DNA of 64,000 nucleotides from the NCBI GenBank assembly GCA_014706385.1, contig JACGZH010000002.1, positions 1,302,001 through 1,366,000 on the forward strand. The letters run 5' to 3'. Shown one piece after another: positions 1 through 10,994 of this stretch. The notes below the pieces were generated by a model. It was not told the DNA's origin, ran no database searches, and saw only the letters and a program-made list of their open reading frames with translations. The position numbers were made by a program, and so were the translations under genes. Source of the stretch: Phaffia rhodozyma (Eukaryota > Basidiomycota > Tremellomycetes > Cystofilobasidiales > Mrakiaceae). The stretch's first letter is position 1; every line of letters begins with the position of its first letter.

Positions 1-644
1 CAAGCTCTTCTTTCGACCTATCTTCTGACAGACCGGGGCTGCTCCAAGCGCTCCGAAGAAGGCTCCAACTTGAAGGAGGGCAACGACGTTGGAACCCTTG
101 CTTGCCTTTTGAACTGCAGTGTCATTAATGTAATTGAAGTCTCGTTGGAAAGATGTCACTGTCAATAATGTATTACATTTGAATAGATGAACGGTGTGAT
201 ATCAGTATTGTGGCAATCGCTTTGTCGGTTGATAGGAAAGATACGTACAGCTGATCACTCCACCGGCCACTCCGGAATCGTAACCTAAACATACAGAAGA
301 AGTACAAATAAAGATTTTTGCGTAAGTGACCCCGATGCTTATCGCATGAAAGAAATTGAAATCTGCGGCATGAAGCCGCAACAAGGAATAGAGAGAAGAG
401 AACGATCGTGACTCGGAGCGGAGAAACCATGCGTACCAAAAAGAAAGATGCCCATGTACGCAATTAATGCTACATGCGACAGAAGAGATTGACCGGGTAA
501 GTGAACGAATTCTCTATTCAGCCACGACAGACGGCAAGGAGTGTGTTACTTACCAACGAGATACACCCTGGAATTCTGAGTTCTAGAATCTTCACCCGAA
601 GAGTAGACCCTATTGTCGGGCTTGGCTTTGCCAAACAAACCCAT
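1..644 (-). CDS. MFS sugar/quinate permease, N-terminal part (cut by window start)
   Basis: This is a proton-coupled sugar-porter family transporter of the plasma membrane; the substrate (hexose, quinate or similar) cannot be told. The start is the ATG at 644-642, opening MGLFGKAKPDN. Three introns with GTAAGT, GTACGC and GTACGT donors can be removed. The spliced product reads through TM1 (ALIAYMGIFLFGYDSGVAGG), where FGYDSGVAGGV is the family signature, then SLTSFQRDF, then the start of TM2 (VVALLQVGAFFGALGA) and the GRK of the cytoplasmic loop, where the window ends. About 100 of an expected 500-550 residues are present. Family assignment is firm. The 5' flank is TG-rich. Confidence 0.85.
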
Positions 645-648
645 GATG

Positions 649-690
649 TGTGTATGTGTGTGTGCAGGTGTGGGTGGGTGTGTGCGAGTT
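649..690. repeat. TG-rich low-complexity tract upstream of the permease
   Basis: Imperfect TG dinucleotides interspersed with GGTGTGGG-type runs begin five bases upstream of the permease ATG, so on the coding strand the tract is CA-rich 5' leader or promoter. Short open frames across it are repeat translations and not genes. Confidence 0.7.
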
Positions 691-1188
691 TGTCTGCGTT
701 TATAGCTTAGTCGAGTCTCGCTTTATACGGCCTCAAGGGAGGGGTAGGTATGATGCGGGAGAAGGATTCAAAGGAATTGTAAGGGAAAGTCGAAAGAAGG
801 ACAAGGAGAAGACAGAGTCTGATGAAGAGAAAGAGAGGCTTCTTGTAGATCGACCGACTGGTCTGTCAGCTTTATAAAGTGTTGTGGTACCAATGTGGAG
901 AGTATATGGGGAGGATGGCTCTTCGGGCGAATCCGTCAGTAGATCTCAACCGCCGAAGGAGAAGAGGCAAGAAACATGAGGGGCTCGGCCGGAAAGAATC
1001 CGGTCCGGGAGCGGCTCAAGGAAAGAGTTTGAACCAGAGATGTATTAGAGATGTCAGCATTAGTCTCGGCGTCAGTCTTGGGACGGATGCAACCGTAGGT
1101 GTTAGTAAGCGAAATGTAGATACGTGGCGAGACACACGACTAGAATAAACTTACCGGGTCACCTTCTCGGGTGTGCGAGAGGGAGAGA

Positions 1189-1223
1189 GTGTGTGTGTAT
1201 GTGTGTGTGTGTGTGGTGTGTGT
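1189..1223. repeat. TG microsatellite
   Basis: Near-perfect TG dinucleotide tract, interrupted once by TATG and once by TGGTG, followed by a CGCGCG run. It is simple sequence of the alternating purine-pyrimidine kind. Confidence 0.85.
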
Positions 1224-1448
1224 TCTCTCGCGCGCGTGGCCTAAGAACGGAAGATTCAGAGTAAACCGCCACCAGAATTCGGTCAAAGCTAAAATTAGTC
1301 AAGAGTTTCTTCTTCTTTCCCCCTTCATTTAACCGTTCGATGTTTCATTTTGCCGTTCGTCGATGAGGCCTCCATCCAGATCGAACGAGAGGTAGTCGAT
1401 CTTCCAGCTCAGCTGATCTCACATGTACCATCCATCCGGCTCGTGGAC

Positions 1449-1565
1449 GGTCCGTTTGGTCCGTTTGGTCCGTTCAGTCCGTTCAGTCCGTCTGGTCCGT
1501 CTGGTCCGTCTGGTCCGTCTGGTCCGTCTGGTCCGTCTGGTCCGTCTGGTCCGTCTGGTCCGCCT
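1449..1565. repeat. 9-bp minisatellite, 13 tandem copies
   Basis: Thirteen head-to-tail 9-mers of consensus GGTCCGTCT. The first five copies vary (TTT or TTC in the last triplet, AG for GG in copies 4 and 5), copies 6-12 are identical, and copy 13 ends CCT. Since 9 is a multiple of 3, the repeat reads open on the plus strand, giving Gly-Pro-Ser triplets in one frame. The enclosing open frame (1350-1592) is only 80 codons and has no other gene-like property, so I treat the array as non-coding. Confidence 0.9.
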
Positions 1566-2240
1566 GTTCCGGTCGGCTGCAGAGTTACCTAGGCCAACGC
1601 TTGGATGCTTGGATGATCTGGTTTGTACATCTCCTTTTATGTAACCAGATGAAACTATTCAACAAAGATAGAAAGAAAGGGAAAACTTCATGGATCGAAA
1701 GTAAGAACATGGCAGTAGAAAGACATAGAAAGACAAGAGTATAATCTGATAAAAAGATAGTGCAGAGTGCCCACTCGCCCAGATCTCTCCCTCTTGAGAA
1801 CGAACACCCTCTACATCTTGACCCGCCCACGCCTCGGGTCCTATAAGATACTTGAGGACACGTGAAACCCAAGTTTGAGCCTGGTTGTCTTTCGTTCTTC
1901 TATGGTGATAGTCTGACAGATACCGGCCGAAAGCTTGAGTGATTTAGATAGACATCGATCATCAGTTGATCCGTCTGTCTTTACAAACGAAGAAAAAAAA
2001 AGCAACCAGGATGATGGATGCTCTAGAAAAGCAATAACTTAATTATCTCCGTGACCGTGAGTCAAACAATGTTGAACATACAACAGGCTCTGAATGAATC
2101 CGAAATTCAGACTACGATTAAGTGATCCTCCGCCCTTCGTCTGTTGAAAGATAAGCCTGCGCCCCATTCCCGGTTCTCGTTCTTTTTTCTTCTTCTTCTC
2201 ACGGCTTAAAACCCTTACGGCCCAGTGTTGTTGACAGAGT

Positions 2241-4450
2241 TCAGAATGCAAAAGTTCCCACGCCTCTATCCCCATCAGTTCCCGGCCCGGCTGCCAATTC
2301 CCACTCACTTATTCCCACCTCGGTTGCCGCGTACACCCACCGGCCACATGGACTAAAACAACAACCAGCGGTCCCAGGTACGACATTCATTCCACTCCAA
2401 CCGGCAGAACCTCTGACGTAACCCCCACCGCCAACCCTGGACCGGTTCTCTCCAAGTTCAATCAACCGGTCCGCTCGTTCCTGCAGAGTCTTGGCCTCCC
2501 CAGTCTGCGCATTCGTTCCACAAGGAATCGATACTCTATCTATCGTCTGGAAAGACAGACCGTCAGCCACCGTCATCCCTGACGTCTCATCAGTAAAGAT
2601 GAGGACCTCTTGAGGTGAACCAGGTGGCGAAAACTTGACAACCCTAGCCGCTGGTGCTCGATCACCAGTCGTCCCTCGAGTTGTCAACGTAGCTAATCGA
2701 TGGGAGGATCGTTGGTCCCACACGGCCACGCTGTCAGGAAGAAAAGGAGTTGTCAACACTTTCAAACGTGGTGTAAGTCTTGAGTGTATGCGTGTCGGAA
2801 CAGTACTCACGTCCCATCTGTGTTCGACGCATCAAGATAACCAAACCGGACATACTCTGTGAGACAGCTTTATCCTTTGAAACTAATCGGTTCGAACTTT
2901 CGTAATCAGACAAGGCTTACCTTGGTTGGCTACAGCAAATTTTCTTCCATCATGAGACCAAGCAGTCCTGTTCGAGACGAGTTCGCGCACGTGTAAACGC
3001 CCCATGGTAGGTACACGAACAATAAACAAGTTTAGATCACAAGTTATACAAAACAAAACAAAAAAAAAAAAGAAGGGATAATGACTTACGAAAACCCGCC
3101 TTCGTTCCCTCCAGTATATTTTGCAATCTGTGGGAACGATGTACCTCCAGGCATCACTTGGTGCTGTAACGACAATGATGATCGCCCAGTCAGATTTGGC
3201 ATGCATGAATCGTATCAGCGAGCTTTGCGGTTGAACTCATACCAAAAACACATCAGCTGTATCTCCAACAGATAACAGAGTCCGTCCATCAGGCGAGAGA
3301 GACGCTGCATGGATTATCATCGTGAGCGAAAAGCGGAAAGAGAGATCAGTATCTTGCATCTCCTCCAAGGCTGCTTTGGCAAATAGTCAAGAAGAAGCCT
3401 GATACACACAATGGTTGACACACACACCGATCTCGATCTCGCTAAACTTCGAGAGCGTCCTCGTCGGTGTGGACGCAGAGCCAGGCTTTTCATCAAGCGT
3501 CAAAACCTTGATCTATGCTCAGTTGGTCAACGGAAGTGAGAGATGGTTTCAATTCCATTTCCATTTTTTCATGCCCATGCCATTTTCAAACAGATAGCCA
3601 TCAAATATAGAGGAACTCACTGTCCCATCGTTATTGCTCACAAACACCTGAAAGCCATCCTGCGTATCACTGGGCCGCTCATTCAGACTATCAGTCAGAA
3701 AGATCGAGTTATTGATCGTCGCCGGCCAGCGCAACTGTTTGTGGACGACCTGAGTAGAGGCGACCGACTGGGACGAGTTGACAGGGTAGAGCAGAATGTC
3801 CGATCGAGAGCCTCCTAGGGCTAGATGGCCACAGCTGAATCATTGGGTGAACCAATCAATCGGCCAAGCCACGTAGAGTAGCGCATATTAAAGTGTTTAA
3901 GCGAAGTCCAGGTCAGCGTGCGTACATACGTGTGGATGCGGTCAAGACTACGAAGAAAGAAAGTGGTTGTACCCAAAGCTAAGGCAGTTGGCTGTGAAAT
4001 CGGTTGTCATTTGTAGCTGCTGCTTCTACTCAATAGATGCATACACAGGCCTGACGTGAGAATTAGAAAGCTTAATTTCAACGCTCTGTCAAACCAAACC
4101 AGCAGCATCAGACGTACCGAACGCTTAGTAGGTGACTTGAACGTCCCTTTCATCAATTTCTCCGAGCCGACATAGTACAATTCCCCTCGCTTGTTTGGAC
4201 ACACTATCAGATCCCTCAGTTGACTAGTCCCATGATTTTGTGAAGAGGATCATCCAGCCAAAATGAGAACGAAAGTGAGTGACGGATGGACGACCTGGCA
4301 CGGAAGGGGTCAGTCTCGATCGACCCAGCAATATCAGACGTACAAATGAACGATAGCAATGTCACACTCGAGAGTGTTTGTTGGTGTAAGACTTGCGAGT
4401 AGATTTGGCTCCTGATCTGTATCTGTGTTGCAGTCCGACATGTTGCTCAT
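2241..4450 (-). CDS. WD40-type protein with DUF2415-like C-terminal region
   Basis: Conserved fungal beta-propeller protein; no experimentally defined role is known to me. The model begins at the ATG at 4450 and uses about nine exons with GTACGT, GTATGT or GTGAGT donors. Recognisable stretches in order are HFQLRDLIVCPN (N-terminus), HTCGHLALGGSRSDILLYP (a WD-like blade), QLRWPATINNSIFLTD, ASLSPDGRTLLSVGDT, TAWSHDGRKFAVANQ and VAVWDQRSSHRL (canonical WD ending). The DUF2415-like signature follows: VVKFSPPGSPQEVLIFTDE, then a long insert and CCFSPCGRWVYAATEVGI near the end. The stop is the TGA at 2243-2241. The order and spacing of blades match the family as I recall it. The DUF2415 label is from memory, not a search. 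Confidence 0.75.
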
Positions 4451-4714
4451 CGTATGAGATGGTGAGCACGATGGGTGATGGAGAATGTTGTGTTCGATCG
4501 ACTTTACTGCGCTTATTTGTCGCTAACGCCATTCGACCATTCGAGCCATCAACACCATCACTTAGGAATTACTACCTATCGCTCACCTCTCCAGTTTCCT
4601 ATCAGTCCAGAGGAACTCTTAGGCAGTCAGTTTGACATCCTATTTGGCCAATCGATCGATCGAATTCACTGGCTGATTCTCTGATTCTTCTCGTCTTTCT
4701 ATGTGTTACTCTAG

Positions 4715-5785
4715 ATGTTTGTCTCGTCGACAAGCCGTCTTGCCCGGTCGACGTTTATGTCGATCAATAGAACTAGATTCCCACTCAGACCTGTAAGAAC
4801 GATAGTCTCTTCCTCGCATGTTGCTCATGATGCTTTTTGCTCAAACTTTCCTATCTATCAGATCATGGATAGCTCGATACCCAGTTATCGTACATTCGCT
4901 TCCTGCCACGTACGCTATTCCAAAGATCCATCCGTTCCGCCAAGTCCATCTCCATCTTCTCCAGCTTCTTCGCCTTCTCCCTCATCGCATTCTTCCTCGT
5001 CAGATACCCCTCGTCCATCGTTATACCGGCGTCAGGAATCTTTTCATGCCCAGCGTCAACTCCTTCCGACGTCATCGCCCCTGACTTCACTTCCTTTCGC
5101 TCAAGAAGCTGATATCGAGGTGCCGGTCGCCGCTGTGCCCGATGATCCTAGGCAACTCTTCAAGCCGAGTGTACTACGAGAAGAAAATCTCGTACCTCTA
5201 GCATTCCCTCCGGATCACCCGTGGGAATCCCTTAGCATTCATGATAAAATCCGCCCAAATGACCAACGGCACAATCCGTTACCGACGTTCCCTCGACCGA
5301 TTAGCGTGCCGGCCTACCCAGAACCGGTGCTCCCATCATCCCCTCGGCCTGTAGATCACCTCCCTACTGTTCGGTATAGAGATCTCCCTCCAGAAACGAT
5401 GGCTGAGCTATACCGAGCTCGTATCATGGCTAGGCCTGTGAAAGGTAAAGATCAAGGCTGGGTTCAGAAGGCGTGGGATATGTTTGATGCAGAAGTCGAC
5501 GATCCGAATGGCTGGGTCCTGGTTCGAGAAAAGATGGGGCTCCCTCCGACCAGGGCCGACAGGCCGGCGAGTATCCTATTCTGGTGGGAAAACCTGGAGG
5601 AAGAACAGCTTTGGCGATGGCTCGTTCCGTTCTTCTGGGTTTGGGCTCTAGTGCCTATCATCGGAACAGGCCTTCTCGTCTCATTTTTTGCATATGACGG
5701 CGCGTTTGAGGATGAAAACGGATTCAGGTTTGGAAAGTTGGGATGGGGAGTTCCTCAACCGCCGGTCCGGAAGGAACTAGCTTGA
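4715..5785 (+). CDS. Hypothetical mitochondrial inner-membrane-like protein
   Basis: Open frame of 356 codons. The N-terminus is rich in Arg and Ser with almost no acidic residues (MFVSSTSRLARSTFMSINR), which looks like a mitochondrial presequence. A Pro/Ser-rich low-complexity segment follows at about residues 72-95. The conserved-looking part is C-terminal: QGWVQKAWDMFDAEVDDPNG, then WWENLEEEQLWRWLVPFFWV leading into one hydrophobic span (ALVPIIGTGLLVSFFAYDG) near residues 310-330. A 69-base segment at 4793-4861 has a GTAAGA donor and a CAG acceptor and is a multiple of three, so it may be an intron; the protein is open either way. I recognise no family. The location is inferred from composition. 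Confidence 0.6.
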   Translation: MFVSSTSRLARSTFMSINRTRFPLRPVRTIVSSSHVAHDAFCSNFPIYQIMDSSIPSYRTFASCHVRYSKDPSVPPSPSPSSPASSPSPSSHSSSSDTPRPSLYRRQESFHAQRQLLPTSSPLTSLPFAQEADIEVPVAAVPDDPRQLFKPSVLREENLVPLAFPPDHPWESLSIHDKIRPNDQRHNPLPTFPRPISVPAYPEPVLPSSPRPVDHLPTVRYRDLPPETMAELYRARIMARPVKGKDQGWVQKAWDMFDAEVDDPNGWVLVREKMGLPPTRADRPASILFWWENLEEEQLWRWLVPFFWVWALVPIIGTGLLVSFFAYDGAFEDENGFRFGKLGWGVPQPPVRKELA

Positions 5786-6081
5786 TTATTGTTGTCGTTA
5801 ATGTTATTTTCCTCATCTGTAGTTTTCTGTTGCCAACAAAAGAAAAGACGAATGCCAACGACGTTGTATCTACATGTTATTTAACCCATCTGGTTTTTCC
5901 ACACGGTCAATGAAATATGCACAAGATCATGGTGAAGAAGGAGCTTGGATGTTTGGCAGAAATATGCAACATATAGGCCAGACGTGAAAGCTGTGCTCTG
6001 GCTCAGATCATCTACCACAAAGCATCCTCTGCCTTCTGCTGGATCAGCATTCATTGAACAACTACCACTCATCGCCTCGAG

Positions 6082-8245
6082 ATGGCTCACTCTCCGATTT
6101 CTCATGACCTGATCACGGTCGCTAACTTTGCAGACACTCTTGATGCCCTTCCACTCGAACTGACGAGGGGATTCTCGGATTTGCGAGAGCTGGACGCTGT
6201 TCTTAGTTGTTCGTGTCTCTTTCACTTCAATCATTCTCAATTCGGCTTTTCGCTTTTATCTTCTCTTCAGCCTCACTTCCATTGGTGGATACTTCTAGAC
6301 ATGAAACTCACAGACCCATGATATCTGTTGATTCTACGTATAGCCTCGCTTATCCATCTGACAGAGTCCATCAAGGCACTCACATCCATCTTGCTAGACC
6401 CGACGGCCACCCCCGCCGAACGGTTAGCTATCCTCCGGGAAGTAGCCGTGTTTGCTCAACGGTTCAAACTCGGAGGAGAAGACAAGATCCGAGTCGTGGG
6501 TGGAGTCTGTGAAGGAGTGAGTCAAGCTTTGTTTTGGTCACCGTCGCCCGTTGCCTTTGGGATGGAATTCGTGTTTCAATCAGGCGAAACGACCGCTCAA
6601 TTCGATCGAGGTGATGAAAACTGATGGATGGATGGATGGATTTCTGACGCTTTCTTCCTCAGGTAATTTCTCATCAAACCCATCTACTCAATCTACTCTC
6701 TCAGTCCACTCTTCTCACAGCCCGATCCGCTGTTCAAGCAGAAGGCACTCTCTTTCTTCCACCGACTATTCCCGGCAAACGAACTCGGGCGACTCGAGGA
6801 GGTGCAAACGCTCATGCTGACCCATCCGGTTCGGGTACGCCTCAGAAGAAACAGAGAAGGAACCCAGGAGGAGCGGCCGCCGCCGCCGCTGCCGCTGCAG
6901 CTGCCGCAGAGAAAGTGAAATCAAGGCAGGATGACTGGGATGAAAGTCTACCGGCCGGGACGAAAAGTCCGGCAAAGACGAATGGTTCCACAGCTGGAGG
7001 TCGCCGAAAAGATAAGAAGAAAGCGTATGTGTAATATTTTGTTTGACTTGTTTCCTTTGGTATCTGAGGCTTGCAGACTGATCTCAGTGCCAATGGGAAC
7101 AACTTCGACCGTTTCTTGCTTGCTTTTTCATTTCCCCTAGTGATCCTAGCAGAAACGGTTCACCTGCACTTTCAACCCTTGGTTCCCAGATCGGAACGAG
7201 CGGAGTATCTCCCCGAATCTCTCATGCCGAGCCAACGTCGCGTCAGCCCAGAGGAAACCGAGCAGAGTCTTCTCAACCCAAGAACGCAGAAATTCCAAAC
7301 GCGGTCGAACATCTCAACCTGGTAGATTCTGTGACTTCCCTTGGCGACGGTTACGGTGCAGGGATCGATAACCTTGATGCCGGTGACGTTGGAAAGAAAG
7401 CTAGAAGCCGGGGTGGTCGTGGAAATGGTGGTAGTAGTGGTGGTGCTGGTGCTGGCGCTGGTCAGAAGAACAGTCGACACTCCTCTCCAGAAACGAGCAC
7501 TGCTAACACTTCTAGAGCTTTGGAAGATGAAGACGACAACACAAACAGCAATACTGGAACCGCTGGCGGTTCAAAACACCGACGAAACCCGGCAGGAGTC
7601 AAGAAGAGAAATGGATCACACAAAGCCAAAGCTTCATCCCAACCTGGTGGACCTGATGTAGATATGGCCACAGGCGGAGGAGCAGGAGGAGGTTCATCCG
7701 ATTCTGATGAAAACGGACCGACGAGGACGGTATCGGCTGTCGTTGGATCAGGTGGTGGACCCTTCCCGTCATCCAGATTCATCGGACATGGTGCCGAAGC
7801 CGCTGCTGCTTCTGCCATTGCCGCCGGCTCTTCTGGTGCTCCCGGAGTCGGACCAGCTGGAGGAGGGTCGACGAATCCGACGGGAGCTTCGCAAGAGACG
7901 GAAGGTGAAGGTGGTGAAGGTGGAGACAAGAGGAACTACTGCTATTGTAACGATATAAGTTACGGCGAGATGATTGGTTGTGACGATATGGATTGCGAGA
8001 TCGAATGGGTTCGTCTCTTTCTTCTCTGGATCTTTTCTATCCGTCTTGATTCAACGAGAACTAACACTTGTCATCTCTTGAACTTTCCATCAAAGTTCCA
8101 CTTAACATGTCTCAATCTAGATGCTCCTCCGGCAGGAACATGGCATTGTCCTACTTGCGCCAAACGTCGAGCAGATGCTGCTGCTGCTAAGGAAAGACAA
8201 AAACAGGCTAGAGGGGCCAGAGGTCAAGCCAGGGCTGCTCGATAG
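6082..8245 (+). CDS. ING-family chromatin protein with C-terminal PHD finger
   Basis: ING/Yng/Pho23 proteins are histone-tail readers in acetyltransferase (NuA3, NuA4) or Rpd3L deacetylase complexes. Five exons: 6082-6208, 6344-6516, 6663-7024, 7141-8008, 8096-8245. The N-terminal ING helix bundle reads LDALPLELTRGFSDLRELD, then SLIHLTESIKALTSILLDP and VISHQTHLLNLLSQSTLL. The middle is Ala/Gly/Ser-rich linker with basic KR patches. The PHD finger is at the C-terminus: CYCNDISYGEMIGCDD, then DCEIEW joined by splicing to FHLTCLNLDAPPAGTWHCPTC, giving the Cys4-His-Cys3 pattern. The last intron (8009-8095) ends in AAAG, but the EW-FH join demanded by the family fixes it. The YCYCN start is more Pho23-like than Yng2-like; orthology is not settled. 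Confidence 0.88.
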
Positions 8246-8708
8246 ATGGATAGACAATTGTCCAACATCACCTTATGTTCCTCTTCCGCTTCCCTCTTCT
8301 TTTGGTTTGTTCATCCGTGTTCTCTTTAGTCTATGTTTCCGTTCTGCTCTTTCTCGACCCGATAATAATGTGAAATATTTGTACGATTCTTGTTGTTCTC
8401 CGTTGAAAATATATTGAGTACTAATCAGGTCAGAGAGTTGAAAGTCATCACGGCTACCAGGTATTTATCAGAAAGAGGAAGAGGAAGGGAAAGAGACACA
8501 ATCAAAGACTAATTTACATGTGATTCTCGATAAACTTTTAATGATAATTTATAGATGGATTCATAAGTACCATATCAAGGGGTTAGGGAAAAATGAGTAA
8601 GCTCTAGAATCTCTTTAGGTACAGGCTGGGTCTGCTTGAATAGATCTACACAGGAATAAAGAAGATAAATAGGGTGGGTAGACAGATTCATGGGACGTGA
8701 GTACTCGT
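8246..8708. other. Intergenic between convergent ING and aquaporin genes
   Basis: Both flanking genes end here, so this should hold two 3' UTRs and terminators. T-rich stretches and AATAAT/TATTTG-like sequence occur near 8365-8400. I see no gene. Confidence 0.5.
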
Positions 8709-10994
8709 TCATTCAACTTTGTATGGTCGTCCAAGCAAAGTAGATGTCCCATCTTTCTCTCTACCGGCGTCTCCAAAGTCAACACGTTGCTCTAACTTTT
8801 CGTCATTGCTGACGTCTTTGTCGGCAGGTTTTACTCGATGAGAAATGCTCTGTTGAGCGGTATGCTCTCTCTGGGTGAGGAGCGCATCGAGCTTTGCATC
8901 AAGTTCGTCGAATCGTCTGTAGATGGGATCAAGGTTTTCGCCATCAGCTTCTTCCGGCTCGGGTTCGTGCTTTGCCTGAACCGAGTTGCCGTAAAGTGTA
9001 GCCATCGATCGCGAGTCGTCATTGTGGGTTCCTAGAGCGTGAGATCCATCCGAGGGCTTTTGCGACAATTTGGATTTTCGAGCAATCAAATGTTTCTGAT
9101 GGTCACCCTGGGCATCGGATGTGGCATCTTGATCGGGGACAACCTCTTCGAAATGCATTGCCTTCATGAGCAAATAAAATCCGACGGCGCTATGAGGTAG
9201 TAAAAAGATTGACGGATATCAGGCCCTTGGTCTTTAAAAGATACACCAATGGGTGCACTCACAGTACGGAACCCATGGCAGGACCTTCGGATCAGAGAAG
9301 TAATACATCAACGAGATTCAGCGGGTGTGTTTATCTGAATCACGCACTTGATGGAAGCGAAAGAGTGTAAAAGTTGTTAAATCCTCACCTAGCCAATAGA
9401 TCCAATGGGAACTTTCAAATTCACCAAGCACTACATTGGGTCCAAAACTACGGGCTGGATTGAGAGAACCACCAGTACTTATAGGGGAGAAATCCACGAA
9501 AGAATAATGCATATTAGCTGACTTTGTTGTCAAGGTTGATTGCGGAAAGAGATATGTACTTACTAGTATACTGACAACCGATGATGCGATGAAATTTGTA
9601 AGTCAATAAGAGTTGGCGTGATCCATGTTGAGCTGACAAGAACAGAGAAACTGAGGACTTACCTCCCACCATCTCGCAGATGAACAACGCCAGTCCGATG
9701 GCCACAGGAGCCAAGAAAGTAGCCTTGTTCTATTATTCACCGACGCAAAACAAAGTACGTAAGAATATGATTGAAATAGCGAAGGAACTAAACGCATGAA
9801 GATTCACAAACTTTCTCGGCGGCGAGCAGGAGGATTGTGAGCACTGGAGACGGCCAGAAAGGGAAGTTTTATCAGATCGAACACACTGTCTCGGTAGATT
9901 GTCCTCAACAGACGTACTGAGCATGGCAGTCAAAAACATCTCCAGGAACAGGCCCTGTGAAATCGAGATCCCTTCAGAGAGTGTTGTCCGGACATTGAGC
10001 CTGCCAGGAAGCAGACCATAAATCAAGGCGCTCCCGCAGATACCTCCGATCATTTGAGAGATCACAAGAATCACGGCTCGTGCCGGAGTGATGGCTCCGA
10101 CGAGAGCTAGTCCTAGAGAGACCGCCGGGTTGAAAAGACCTCCAGAGACTCTGAGGGACGGTCGATTTAGTGCAAGACGTCAGCATAGAAAAGGAACTAT
10201 AAGGGAAAGAGTAATGGTGCATAGGTCATACCGGAAAAACACCCAGACGTTGACTAAAAGGGAAAACCCGAAAGCCAGGGAGATGAAGAGAATCTGGTTG
10301 ACGTTGAGGCCATTAGTATCTAGTTGGTGATGATAAAAATTTAGAAAAGTTCAGATGAGCGAACTTGAGGATTCACCTGCTCATGGTGTATTCTCAAACG
10401 AACCTGTTCCAACGCCAGCGACATTGGTTCCTCCAAAGGCCATGAACAAGAACATCGTGGTGCCGACAAACTCTCCTGAGATTGGAATTTGGTAGACATG
10501 GTTTAGTTAACAACTCAACCTTTGTGGACGCTATATATGAAGACAAACCAACCAATAGCAGCTACGACTGTTCCAGATCGAGTGGTGATAAACCATCTCA
10601 GTGACTGCTCGTGCACGATGCGCTCGAGAATGAATCCAGTACTGAAAATAATTTCTTACAATGGTTTTTAAGGTCGGTCATTCGTTCCTGCTTCTTCGAC
10701 TGTTCAATCTTCGGTTCTGCCGAAGCAGGAAGCGGAAGCGACCCATTCTGTTGAAGTTTACCTGACATCTTGCGGTGAATGCTGTGTGAATCCAGATATC
10801 AAGCTAGATATATAGAAGGCAAGATGGGAAGAATCGAGGATTGAAGCGAACGAAAGAAGGATCAAGCCGTTGTTCTCTTCCGTTTTGATTCTTCTTATCT
10901 TCCCGTACTTTCTGTTTGTTCTGTTCAAATCGTCATCATCAGTATCATCAGCATCATCAGCATTCTGTGGATTGTCTGCTTGATGATCCGCCAT
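8709..10994 (-). CDS. Aquaporin (MIP family water-channel type)
   Basis: Six-helix channel of the plasma or vacuolar membrane. Exons in order give [20 protein letters not shown] (TM1), [20 protein letters not shown] (TM2), [19 protein letters not shown] with the first NPA box, [20 protein letters not shown] (TM3), [13 protein letters not shown] (TM4), [18 protein letters not shown] (TM5), and [15 protein letters not shown] with the second NPA box, whose Arg is typical of orthodox aquaporins, not glycerol channels. A charged cytoplasmic tail of about 150 residues ends at the TGA at 8711-8709. The first coding exon is uncertain. I favour 10994-10909 ([10 protein letters not shown]), phase-matched to the exon starting at 10641. 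A second ATG at 10766 opens a plausible leader but is in the wrong frame. Confidence 0.82.

Larger units (their letters stand above)
645..2240. other. Intergenic, repeat-rich, no supported gene
   Basis: This 1.6-kb stretch lies between the permease 5' end and the 3' end of the DUF2415-like gene. It holds two TG-rich tracts and a 9-bp minisatellite, described separately. Open frames of 60-95 codons occur on both strands, but none has a convincing splice pattern or a recognisable motif. The permease promoter should be in its left part. Confidence 0.6.

Noticed and set aside
1350..1592. Open frame with Gly-Pro-Ser repeats, collagen-like
   Set aside because: It is a translation of the 9-bp minisatellite; the frame is short, has no other conserved sequence and no splice partners.
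10642..10659. 18-base intron in the aquaporin gene
   Set aside because: GT...AG ends are present, but removing 18 bases does not change the reading frame, so it cannot join the upstream leader to the channel frame; introns this short are also not expected in this fungus.
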